Of a stretch of DNA of 64,000 bases, positions 9,130 through 18,800 are shown in pieces (position 1 is the first letter of the stretch; each line of letters starts with the position of its first letter). The notes beneath the pieces are model-generated. The model was given only the letters and a program-made list of their open reading frames with translations. It was not told where the DNA came from and searched no databases. Source of the stretch: Phycisphaeraceae bacterium (GTDB lineage: Bacteria; Planctomycetota; Phycisphaerae; Phycisphaerales; UBA1924); assembly GCA_019636795.1 (NCBI GenBank), contig JAHBWW010000003.1, forward strand, positions 248,001-312,000, read 5' to 3'. A program made the position numbers and the translations under genes.

Positions 9130-11190
9130 TTAGAAGAGAATTGTCAACACAAAGTGGAAACGACTGTCGCCGACCTCCTCCTGACCGTCACCAATCTCGT
9201 CAAGCACCACACCCCAGTCCGTCCGAAAACTCAGATTGCTCATCAATTGGAGTTCCACACCGAGGCCTGCACCTACCAGTGTCTCGTCACGCTCGAACAC
9301 GCGGCGGTCGCTGTTGTACACCTGCCCAACGTCCAGAAACCCTTTGAGTACCAGATCCCAGTCCGGACGCCCATACACCGACTGAGGTGAAACCTTGAAT
9401 GGGCGACCACTACTGAACAGAGGCTTCGGCTCAGGATTGATCTTCAGCGCACGCGGGACATGGAACCTGTATTCCAACGTTCCCACCCACGACGTATCAC
9501 CCGCAACCGCCGATTCGCTGTAACCACGCACCGTGTACAACCCGCCAAGCACCTGCTCCGCATTGGGAATCAGACGCTTGCCGAACGCATACTGCCCCCG
9601 GAACGACAGAAACACCTCATGCGCCAGCGTCGAACTCCGAGGCGTCGATGGGTCTGACCACGCTGTATAGTTGAGCAGAGGCTCAAGAAACACGCTCAGT
9701 GACGTGTCCCACTGGAGCACCTGCCAATCCTTGTCCGGTGACAGCCGGCCCAACTGCTCCAGCGTTGCAGTTTGCGCGCCCGACACCCCCGACATCGTCC
9801 ATTCATAGTTGAGCGACCCGAAGAATGACGCAGTATCAGTGATCTGCTGGGCCTGAAGACCGATGCGGGGAATGAACAGATCGTCCTCGCCTTCATTGCC
9901 GGTTCCGAGCGTGGCGTTTTTGATCGAGATGTGCTCCCATCGCGCCCCGCCAACGACATCGAGGAAGAAGTTTCGATTCTGGTAGATGTTCCAGATCAAG
10001 TCGCCACCGAGCGTCCACCCGTCGCCCTCGAACTCTTCTTCAAGCACGCCGACATCCGATGCGGTGAACTCGTTGTACGAACCCTGCACACGCCAGCGCA
10101 GTCGATCAGACCCGCCAAAACGTGCTTCATATGACCCGACAACCGCGTGCGACGCTTCGAACCCTGCGGTGATGTATTCGATGGACAGAATGTCATCGCG
10201 GCCGGTCAATTGATTGTGAATGAACCCGAATCGCTGTCGCCATTCCTCTGTATTCGATGTGCCGGTGTTCGAGAGTTGTGCGTAGACGGTCCAGGGCTTG
10301 CCCTCCTGCACCAGATAATGCACTTCGACCTCGCCCTGCTCAGCGCCGCGCGCGATCGCCACATCCACCCGTCGCCCAGGGTGACGGTTGAGCATCATCG
10401 CGTATCCGTCGAGCAGATCGCGTCGCACCAGATCGCGCCGCTCGGTCGTTTCGCCTTCGACATAGGGCTGCACCGGCGATCGCTCCACGATGCGACGATG
10501 TTGCCTCGCGTCGATGCGATCCTCGATTCGAATGCGATCGCCCGACGCGATCGAGTGCAGTTCCGTCGCGCGAACATTGTAAATCAACAGCGTCAGACCC
10601 GTCTCGTCCTCATCGCGCAGATCGCGCAACCTCGCGCTGATCTGCCTCGAATCCGGCTCCACCAGAACACCCGCAAGGCTTCGCTCCCTGAACTCCACCA
10701 CAAGCGCACGCCCGATCGCCCGAATGGCCGACGCATGCAGGTTCCGCACCTGCCCATCGCGCAGGTCCGCGAGCGAGAGCGTCATGGTTGGCAACCCCGG
10801 CCTGGCCCCGACCCACCCGCTCGGTGTCTGCACCAACTCGAACCGCACACGTTCCAGTTCTTCGATCGTCGGCAGGTTCGGATGCTCCTGCATGTACTCC
10901 AGCGTCACTACACCAATCGGAAACGCGGGCCCATCGATCGCTTCATCCGGCACACTTGGCGAATCGAGAACGATCGGAAACCCATCATCCCCGATCGCCT
11001 GATCCCGATCGCGCTTGAGTTCGAGCACCTCCGGTGGCGGCGGAATCCCTCCATCTCCATCCTGCGCTATGGCCGGCATCACCGAAGCCGCAAGGCCCAC
11101 CAACCCCCATCGCAAGGCGCATCGCAGTTCATATGCATGATCAGATGAGAAACGCCCGAGTTCCCGTCGTCCAAGATTCCGATGGTTCAT
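9130..11190 (-). CDS. TpsB outer-membrane transporter (ShlB/FhaC/HecB family), partner of the adjacent TpsA
   Basis: 686 residues. An Omp85-superfamily two-partner secretion pore that exports its TpsA across the outer membrane. After a signal peptide (hydrophobic stretch ending VMPAIA) comes a POTRA-like region (about residues 70-250), then the family hallmark NRHPGRRVDVAI, a long beta-barrel region with alternating aromatic residues, the conserved VRGY (in GLYTVRGYSE), and a C-terminal Phe typical of barrel proteins. I chose ATG 11190 because AAGGGA lies 6 bases upstream; an in-frame ATG at 11205 (five codons earlier) is the alternative. Spacing of 142 bases from the preceding T6SS fusion gene and a good sigma-70-type promoter at 11261-11289 suggest that tpsB-tpsA is its own transcription unit. 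Confidence 0.9.
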   Translation of the reverse strand: MNHRNLGRRELGRFSSDHAYELRCALRWGLVGLAASVMPAIAQDGDGGIPPPPEVLELKRDRDQAIGDDGFPIVLDSPSVPDEAIDGPAFPIGVVTLEYMQEHPNLPTIEELERVRFELVQTPSGWVGARPGLPTMTLSLADLRDGQVRNLHASAIRAIGRALVVEFRERSLAGVLVEPDSRQISARLRDLRDEDETGLTLLIYNVRATELHSIASGDRIRIEDRIDARQHRRIVERSPVQPYVEGETTERRDLVRRDLLDGYAMMLNRHPGRRVDVAIARGAEQGEVEVHYLVQEGKPWTVYAQLSNTGTSNTEEWRQRFGFIHNQLTGRDDILSIEYITAGFEASHAVVGSYEARFGGSDRLRWRVQGSYNEFTASDVGVLEEEFEGDGWTLGGDLIWNIYQNRNFFLDVVGGARWEHISIKNATLGTGNEGEDDLFIPRIGLQAQQITDTASFFGSLNYEWTMSGVSGAQTATLEQLGRLSPDKDWQVLQWDTSLSVFLEPLLNYTAWSDPSTPRSSTLAHEVFLSFRGQYAFGKRLIPNAEQVLGGLYTVRGYSESAVAGDTSWVGTLEYRFHVPRALKINPEPKPLFSSGRPFKVSPQSVYGRPDWDLVLKGFLDVGQVYNSDRRVFERDETLVGAGLGVELQLMSNLSFRTDWGVVLDEIGDGQEEVGDSRFHFVLTILF

Positions 11191-11260
11191 TCCGTTTCCC
11201 TTCATCGCCAAGTCGAGAAGTTGAGCCTCGCACTGGGGCGAATGCTGCTGTCGAGTTGCA

Positions 11261-11289
11261 ACAGTATCAGCCCCGGGCAATTTCCGCAA
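11261..11289 (-). promoter_or_regulatory. Sigma-70-type promoter for tpsB-tpsA
   Basis: On the minus strand TTGCGG (11289-11284) and TACTGT (11266-11261) are separated by exactly 17 bases. The predicted start lies near 11254, giving a leader of about 64 bases before the tpsB ATG at 11190. Confidence 0.6.
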
Positions 11290-11332
11290 CCGACGTGACC
11301 TTATTCTTCACACAGTATCTTTCGCATTCGCG

Positions 11333-14300
11333 TCAAAACGCCGCCTTGTCCAGCACCGCCATCACCCGTGCTGCAACGCTCAACCTCGCGTGCCCTGTAA
11401 ACGCAAGCCTCACGCCAACATCGCTCCATCCGCCGATCACATCCTTCGCCTCACGAGGCTCAAACACCGAAACATCGGCTCGGCTGAAGACCGAACCCCC
11501 AATCACTCCTGCTCCCACCTCCCGCGCCAGCCTCCTCGCAGCGTCAGCATCCACTGCCTTGGGATTCGAGCCAAACGCGCGATAGGCGTCCTCGTCATTC
11601 GACCTTAAAACCACATACTCGCCCACATTTCCCACAAGGTGCCGGAACGCCGCTTCGGGCCCAGCATCGACAGCACTCACCCACAACTGCTCATCATTGA
11701 ATGTGTGCGCTTCCTCACCACGCCAGCCCTCGAACGCGCCCTCATCGGGTAGCCTTCCACGCCATCCCGGAGTCGCCAGTCGCGCCCGAATATGTGCCGC
11801 CTGCTCCGCAACCCGTGCATCCCGCAGGTTCCACCCGCCCGAAAGTTCAAGCCCCGCAACTTCATTCGACGCGGCACGCCACTCGTCGATTGTCGGCAGC
11901 CTGCACCCCAACCTGCCCGCAATGAACAACGCGTCTGACAATCCAAGCCGATGAAATGGATGCTTGCGCCCTGGCCCGGCACCGCGCAACGGCCTCACGT
12001 AGTAATCCTGAGGCTCAAAGGTCCCGGCAACCCAGGATTCCGCCGCCCCGAGCGCCACATCGTCGCGCGATGCTCGCCACTGCCATGTCAACATACCCAC
12101 ACGCGATTCCTGCCGATCACTTGTCCCGCCGAGGCTCTCGATCAGCCCACGCCGCGCCGTTTCATCAGACGCTGCCAGCGCCGCCACCACACCAACCGAC
12201 AACTCCTGCACACTGACATACGACGTTCGACCCGAAGCATCCGTCACCAGCCGAAACTCCAGCCGTTCAGCAGCACCGCCCGACCCAAGCGTGTACACCA
12301 ACGTCTGTTCGCTACTCGCGACATCTACCGCCCAACCCGCCCGCGCTGGCCCCACCGCCGAAGGATCCAGCGGAGGCAGGCCGTCCGTCGGCTCATCCAC
12401 CACCGCCAGCACCTCCGCAAGCCACCCCGTGCTCATCCTTTCAAGCGAATGCGAGCGAACCGACTCACGAATCGCCGCCCGATTGGTCTCATCATCTGCT
12501 TCAGCCCGAACCGCATCGCGCAGATGAAGAGCAAGTACACGCAAACGCACTGCATCATTCGCATCCGCGATCGTCGCGCCGCACCGTTCACGCAGTTTCA
12601 GCACCGATATGAACTCGTCCCAGTCCGCCGCGCCATCCGCAGTGCGTTGCCAGCCACGCGCCAAGTTCTGATCAACCTCTGACCGTATCTGGCTGACACG
12701 CTGCGCATCATCCAGCCTCGACGCAGCCGTCACGATTCGGCTCCGAAGTTCGATCGCTTCTTCCAGTTCCGACCGTTGCGCAGGCCACGCATTGGACTCC
12801 TTGGCCAAACTCCGCCACGCGTCGAGCCTCGCGCCATCATCAAGACCTGCCCCCACGGCCAAACCCATGAGCGCTGTGCGATCTGTCCGAGCCTTGCGCA
12901 CCGCTCGCAACCCCTCGATTCGCTTCCAGAGCGATGGCGCCAGCGATTCCCACATCGCCCAATCGCCAAATTGATCCTGCCCCGCGCCAAAATGCTCATC
13001 AAGAAGCACTTCGAGCGTGCGACCATCCGCGCCAGGCTCATCAATCGCATGCATCGCACTCACGCGACGCTCAACATCTCGCAACACTCCAAGCCGGTCA
13101 CGCATCCCGTGCCCCCACGCAGCCGTCACCTCGGCAACGCGAGCCGCAACCGTATTCTCATCTTCAACGATACCTTGACGCCACGAAGCCACAACCTCTG
13201 CCACTGCGGAATTCCGCATACCCAACTCGGCAACACGCACCAGGCCGATTTGCCAGCCGCTTGGCGCGCTCTCCAGGCCAAGTTCGACACGGCTCGACTC
13301 CTCCACCAGCCGAAGCCCGCCACGAAGTCGATCCAGATCGCGCCGCAAACCCACCAGACTTCCGTCAATCTCGAATCGCGCCAGCAACGCATCGCGCCCG
13401 CTCACCCACGCCGCATCGATCGACGCCAAACCGTCGCTCGAAATCGAACCCAATCCACGCTGGCTGAGCACATACTCGGTCGCATCCGTCTCGATGCTTC
13501 CTCGCAGCGCACCAATGTCGCGCGCCAGACTCCGCACTTCGCGCTCGAGCGTCTCGCTCGACTGTTCCACATCCTGCCGCGTGAGGCGGTTCCAACGCAG
13601 ACTCGCAACTGCTTCCAGTTTCATCGCCAGCGTGCTTGCCCGTTCTCTGAGCCCTCCGACCGCATCCGTCGCATCGGCCCCGCCACGCTGCTGCAATTCA
13701 TCCAGATCCTTCTGAGCCGCCTCCAGATCACGTTTGGCTGTCAGGTTCGGGCGAGGATCATCCTCGGCCCGCAACGACTGATACACATCCTGCCCTACCT
13801 CCGCAAGCCACAGCCTCAGCCGGTCCTCGCTGCTTCCCACAATTGCATCAGTGTGTGCCCGACTGCCTGTGAAAAACGCGTCACGATCAACATTTGCCCA
13901 CGTCGTATCGAGCACGGTCTCGATTCGACGTGTCAGATCCTCCGACTCTTCCAGAGCTGCCGCTGAGTTTGAGAGTTCCTGCACACTTCGAGCCGAAGCA
14001 AACGCCGCCAACTGCGAAGCAATCGCATTGGCTTCGCTCGACAGAACCGTGTCGCCGCTCGCCTTCATTCGTTTCGTACTGCGCTCCAGGTTCTCGACCA
14101 GATTCCCCAGCGGAGCCGCCGCTTCAATTGCTCGCATCAACCCCGAAGCTGAATCGATCAGATTCTCGCTCCCACCCGGCAGCGATGCCGTGACGAATGA
14201 CCGCAGTTCCTCAGCTGGTGCCGACCACCTATATGACTCAAACTGCGATATCATCGCTTCGGCCGTGCGCCGCACCGGCCACGACCGCAACCCCTCTTCG

Positions 14301-15772
14301 ACATCCCCTATCAATCGCGTCGCACGCTGCGTCTTGTTCATGATCTCGGGCTTGGCAATCTCATTCGGCACATTCTCCGCGAGAATCGTCACCGTTGGAG
14401 GCGGGTTCGAAACCACGTCACGCGGATTCAGACTCACCCGCTCAGCAACGGCGTGCACCACTGGCCCCATCACACGCGATGCGAAGTGGTCATCCAGACG
14501 CACCGTGTCCCCTCGCCGCTGCACATCGTCGGCGAACTGTCGAAGCCATCCGTTGTACGCCAGACACCACGCTCGAAACTCCGATATCTGCGCTTCACTC
14601 GCGACATAGTCGGTCGCTGGCGTCTGATTGTTCACGACCGGAGGCACTGGCTTCAAAGGCTTCTGACCACCAGAAGACAACATCTTCATCGCTGCAATCA
14701 CGATGATCACCACCAGCACCACAACTACGCCGACTACAACTCCAACATTCTTCTTGCTACCAGCGGTTTTGACGCCCTGCCCCACGACCCGCCGCGCGAC
14801 CGAAGCCACCTCGCTCACAACCCCAGGGTCGCGATCGCGTCCAGTCCCCAGCCTTGCCTTTTCAATACGTGCGCGAATCTGCGACCTGAACTCTTCATCA
14901 ATCGTGTACGGAATGTCGGTACTCAGCGGAATCCGCTTGAGCGCCGCCTGCAGACACAAGAACTGCCCACTCGTCGGCACTCCCACGACAACGTCCACAA
15001 ACCCGCCGTCAACTGGTGCCATCGCCAGAATCGGCGTGCTCACGTCGACTCGATCCAGCAGATATCGAATCCATCGATCGCACGCCTGCCCCGCGTCTTT
15101 CGTACACGCCGGCACACGCATATGCCGAGGTCTCACGTCCACCGTACGCGACTTCTGCCCCGTGTCCTCCTCGTTCCGCAGAAACGAAGAAAACTCACGC
15201 TCCAACTGATACCCCACGCGCACAAGCCCTTCAGCCCCCTCGCCCATCGCATCGCACTCGGCAAGCAACACCAACGCGGGAGTACCCGACACGCCCTCAG
15301 CCTTTGCCGGCGGCGCGCCCGCTCCGAGCCCGCGCAACTCCTGTCGCGCGCGATCAACCCCCATGATTACGCCGCCTGCATCGCTGCTCGCACGACACTC
15401 CGCCGCGAGTCGTTCGAGCCTGTCCAGACATGCCCCCACGACCCACGACGATGCCAAGCCTCGCGCCTGTGCGCACACGATCATCGGATACCGCGTCCGG
15501 CCCTTGCCGTCGCTCGAAGACCACATCCGCCCGACAATCAGCCCCTCAGCCCACCGCCAAAGGAACACATGGTCAAACCCATTGCGCCGCTCCTCAGCAT
15601 CGAGCGCATCCCACGCGCCAGCGTCCAGATTACCGCCGATGCCCTCGACATAGATCAGTCTCTTGACGCGCACCAGCAGCTCGGTCTCAAGCCCCTGATC
15701 CGTGAGATGGTCGTCCCACCCGGGGTGCTTCCCGAACGCGCCAACCCATACTCGAGTCTGATCATCTGCCAT
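11333..15772 (-). CDS. T6SS regulator fusion: TagF-like domain, one TM helix, long coiled-coil region, C-terminal FGE/SUMF1-like domain
   Basis: 1479 residues. Residues ~7-150 match the TagF/ImpM family (GAFGKHPGWDDHL, then WRWAEGLIVGRMWSSSDGKGR), the post-translational repressor of type VI secretion in Pseudomonas. A single strongly hydrophobic helix lies at ~343-363 (all V/I/L/A). About 850 residues of charged, helical, probably coiled-coil sequence follow. The last ~260 residues carry the FGE-sulfatase/SUMF1 pattern: GRLGCRLPTIDEWRAA, FRHLVGNVGEYV, GGSVFS and DVGVRLAF. That fold is also used by TagR, the periplasmic activator of the T6SS kinase PpkA. I see no catalytic cysteine pair, so a binding role is likelier than formylglycine formation. 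Topology inferred: TagF in the cytoplasm, FGE domain in the periplasm. ATG 15772 is preferred (GGAG upstream) over TTG 15781. It follows tssM by 37 bases. Confidence 0.75.
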   Translation of the reverse strand: MADDQTRVWVGAFGKHPGWDDHLTDQGLETELLVRVKRLIYVEGIGGNLDAGAWDALDAEERRNGFDHVFLWRWAEGLIVGRMWSSSDGKGRTRYPMIVCAQARGLASSWVVGACLDRLERLAAECRASSDAGGVIMGVDRARQELRGLGAGAPPAKAEGVSGTPALVLLAECDAMGEGAEGLVRVGYQLEREFSSFLRNEEDTGQKSRTVDVRPRHMRVPACTKDAGQACDRWIRYLLDRVDVSTPILAMAPVDGGFVDVVVGVPTSGQFLCLQAALKRIPLSTDIPYTIDEEFRSQIRARIEKARLGTGRDRDPGVVSEVASVARRVVGQGVKTAGSKKNVGVVVGVVVVLVVIIVIAAMKMLSSGGQKPLKPVPPVVNNQTPATDYVASEAQISEFRAWCLAYNGWLRQFADDVQRRGDTVRLDDHFASRVMGPVVHAVAERVSLNPRDVVSNPPPTVTILAENVPNEIAKPEIMNKTQRATRLIGDVEEGLRSWPVRRTAEAMISQFESYRWSAPAEELRSFVTASLPGGSENLIDSASGLMRAIEAAAPLGNLVENLERSTKRMKASGDTVLSSEANAIASQLAAFASARSVQELSNSAAALEESEDLTRRIETVLDTTWANVDRDAFFTGSRAHTDAIVGSSEDRLRLWLAEVGQDVYQSLRAEDDPRPNLTAKRDLEAAQKDLDELQQRGGADATDAVGGLRERASTLAMKLEAVASLRWNRLTRQDVEQSSETLEREVRSLARDIGALRGSIETDATEYVLSQRGLGSISSDGLASIDAAWVSGRDALLARFEIDGSLVGLRRDLDRLRGGLRLVEESSRVELGLESAPSGWQIGLVRVAELGMRNSAVAEVVASWRQGIVEDENTVAARVAEVTAAWGHGMRDRLGVLRDVERRVSAMHAIDEPGADGRTLEVLLDEHFGAGQDQFGDWAMWESLAPSLWKRIEGLRAVRKARTDRTALMGLAVGAGLDDGARLDAWRSLAKESNAWPAQRSELEEAIELRSRIVTAASRLDDAQRVSQIRSEVDQNLARGWQRTADGAADWDEFISVLKLRERCGATIADANDAVRLRVLALHLRDAVRAEADDETNRAAIRESVRSHSLERMSTGWLAEVLAVVDEPTDGLPPLDPSAVGPARAGWAVDVASSEQTLVYTLGSGGAAERLEFRLVTDASGRTSYVSVQELSVGVVAALAASDETARRGLIESLGGTSDRQESRVGMLTWQWRASRDDVALGAAESWVAGTFEPQDYYVRPLRGAGPGRKHPFHRLGLSDALFIAGRLGCRLPTIDEWRAASNEVAGLELSGGWNLRDARVAEQAAHIRARLATPGWRGRLPDEGAFEGWRGEEAHTFNDEQLWVSAVDAGPEAAFRHLVGNVGEYVVLRSNDEDAYRAFGSNPKAVDADAARRLAREVGAGVIGGSVFSRADVSVFEPREAKDVIGGWSDVGVRLAFTGHARLSVAARVMAVLDKAAF

Positions 15773-15809
15773 CGAACGCAACTCCGAGTCTTCGCCTCCG
15801 AACCCTCAC

Positions 15810-18800
15810 TCAACGAGGCCAATCGCTCACGCGGGGCCACTCATCACGCGAAGGCAACGCTCCACCGCTGATCTTCACTCCCACGAAATACTGCAACCCC
15901 TCAAATCCCGCCTGCTGACTCCGCATCACCAATGGCATCAGCAAGGGACCATCCGCAGAACGCTGCGGGTTCGCATCCTTCATCGCGAGCAACCCATGCC
16001 AGGGCCCGGGGATTTCTCCAACTACCTTCACATCGTTACGCAACTGCTCCGAGGGCGCAAACTCGAACTGAATCGCCCCGCTCCGCAGCGGCACCTCCAA
16101 CTGCCCCAGCGATACCCCCTGCGTCAATCCAGGATCCATCCATCCATCCGTAGTGCTCAGCGCCCGGATTGGTTGGCCGCCCGAAGTCACGCGCGCGCGG
16201 CGAAGCCTCGACGACAAGGCAGCATTCTGCTCCGCATTGCCCACCAGCACAATCTCGATCTGCACACGCTCCCTCGCTTCGGTCGAAAGAGCCGAAGTCA
16301 CTTTATTGAGGTTGCGAATCCATGCCTCCTGAGCCGCGCTTTCGAAAACCCCCTGACCTTTAAGCCTTGCGAGCTTGCGATCTAAATCGTCCGGAATCCC
16401 CGGAATGTTCGTCGACCGCGACCCTTCGCCAACAGGTTGACCCGTGCCGACCTCCCCGAGCAGTTTCGTCACCAACTGCCTGGCTCGCTCGACCTCCTCT
16501 GGCGTCGAGAAGGTTGTACCATCAAGTGCCAGCGGGAACGCCGGCGGAATCTGACGCAACTGCCTCACCGCCTCCGCTGCGTCGTTGGCATAACTCTGCC
16601 ACATCGCCTCCATCATCGCCTCGACAAACCCGCTCCAGTACACCCGCGCCGGCGTCATGGCCATGCCCGCTTCAGACACCGTAGCGAGATATTTGTTCTT
16701 GAACGAAGAAGCCGGCAACGACCGCAGTTCACTCGAGAACACACGATGAGCCGGTCCAGGATCCCGATTCAATGTCACCCATGCATCACGCGCCGTTTCG
16801 GCCTGTCTCCGCAACTGATCAATCTCGTTTGCCGCCAGCGACGATTGATCGCGTTGCAAAGCCGTAATGAAGTCATTGACATTCACTCCGTCCGAGTCCG
16901 CCCGATACTCCGCCGGAACAGCCTCCATTGCTTCGAGCAGTCGAGCCGTGATGTGGCTCAGACGCTGGCACGCCAACGACGCTTCCACGTCATTGGCTAC
17001 CGCCCAGGTCGCTGCCCACGCCCCGCCCGCACCGCCTGTCCCCTGCGCGATGCTCGGTGCATACCGCTTGGGCACTTCAACTCGCCAGTAGTTCACATAC
17101 TCCTTCGCGTAGGCTCGCAGCTTCTCGCTCAACTTCTGATACGCCGGACTGATCTCGGTCTCACGATCAAGCACACCCACGCCCGTCGTCGCGCTCACCC
17201 TCGCATTGATCGCTGCAATCGACGAAAAGACTTCTCTCGCAACGCGCCAGTCATAATCCGGGTTCACAGTGTTGCGATCATCTGTCGCACTGACCATCGG
17301 CAGAGTGTCCAGGCCGAGCGAAAGCCTCTCTCGCTGGGCAGCCGAGCCAGACTTGACCAGCGACCTGATCTCTCCTTCGCTCAACTCCTTGAGCACATCG
17401 CGCACCACCGCCGTCATGTTGAACGACTCGTACGCATTGAGTGCCTCGGTGCCCACTCGCCGCACCAGTTCAAACCGCGGCATGCCCTCCATCGCCGAAG
17501 TCTGCGAAGGCAGCTGCGAACGCTCCCGATCCATATCACTCTTGAGTACACCTGCCCACCTGCCGAGTGCAAACACATCCGTGCCCGCTCGGTCGCGATC
17601 GCGTTCAATCACACCAGCCACCGCGGCAATCCGCTCAAAACGCGACTGATAGTGCACACGCGTGCTCCCCTGCGCCCGACCGGCCAGCCTCATGCGAATC
17701 TGCTCAGCGTTGCTCTTCGGATCCATCAACGCGTCCACGCGCGTATCAACATCCCGCACATACTCGGTCTGGCGCTCCTGCAGCGCACGCCGAAGCTCGG
17801 ACAGCTCTGCTGCTCGCTCGGTCTTGTCGGTGCTCAGGTCCGTCGGAATTGCATCAATCAGAGCTTTAAATGTCGCGTCAACCTCGCTCGTCGCCATGCG
17901 CTTCGCCTTCGTGGCCAGCGAAATCGGCGTCTCCCGCGACAGCACTTCTCCGAGCCTCTCCTTCAGCGGCGGCTGCCCGGGCCTGATCTCAACCTCCGGC
18001 TCAAGAGCCATCAACGCATCAAGTTTCGCCTTGCTCTCACCCAATTTCCCGACTTGCTCCAGCCAGGCCTTGCGTCGCTGCTCAAACTCTGCGCTCGATG
18101 CCACACTTCCAAAACCCTCGAACGTGAGAACTGCCGCCTCGAGTTCGTCATACACAGTCCCCTCGCGCGCAAACTCTTCGATCAGTCTCAGCAGTCCGCT
18201 CTCCCCGCCGCCGCTCGGCCTCCACGCCTCCGAGAACGACGCCGCGCCTCGCCGAACCGCCTTGCGGGCATCTTCGGCGTCCACCTTCGCCACGCGCGCC
18301 CACGCAGCGGCATCTTCTCCATAAAGCGATGTCATGATTGCGACAAACTGCGGAACATCCTGCGCAAATGGTTCCCATTGATCGCTCGGCACCGTCGCCG
18401 AAAACCCGGAACCCTCCGGCAAATTTCCCAACGAACTCAGCCAGACTTCGTACGTCGGCTTCCACTCTACCCCCGACAAGCCCGCCTTCTGCATGCTCAT
18501 CAGCGTTCCCAGCACGCCGACTGAGCCAGAGTGCCACCAATCACTCCCAACACGGCTTCGGCCCTCATCGCTTGCCGACTCAAGCATCCGCCGACGCGAC
18601 TCATTCAAGAACGCCTGCACCACGTACCGATCGAACAGCGATTCCTGCGCCGTCTGCAGCTTATTCCACACGTCCCCCTGCACCGCCCTGACCGGCAGGA
18701 AGATCAGTGATGTCGAAACTCCTGCCTCAACCGCCTTGGCGTGCGCGTGGGCATCTACCTGAACTTCGAGCCTCGTTTTGCGACCAACAGGACCAAGATC

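Noticed and set aside
9121-9138. Hairpin CTCTTC/GAAGAG at the tpsB stop as a terminator
   Set aside because: Only six pairs and no T-run on the minus strand.
16437-18524. Plus-strand open frame of 695 codons
   Set aside because: It is antisense to tssM and has an Arg/His/Pro-rich composition typical of shadow frames.
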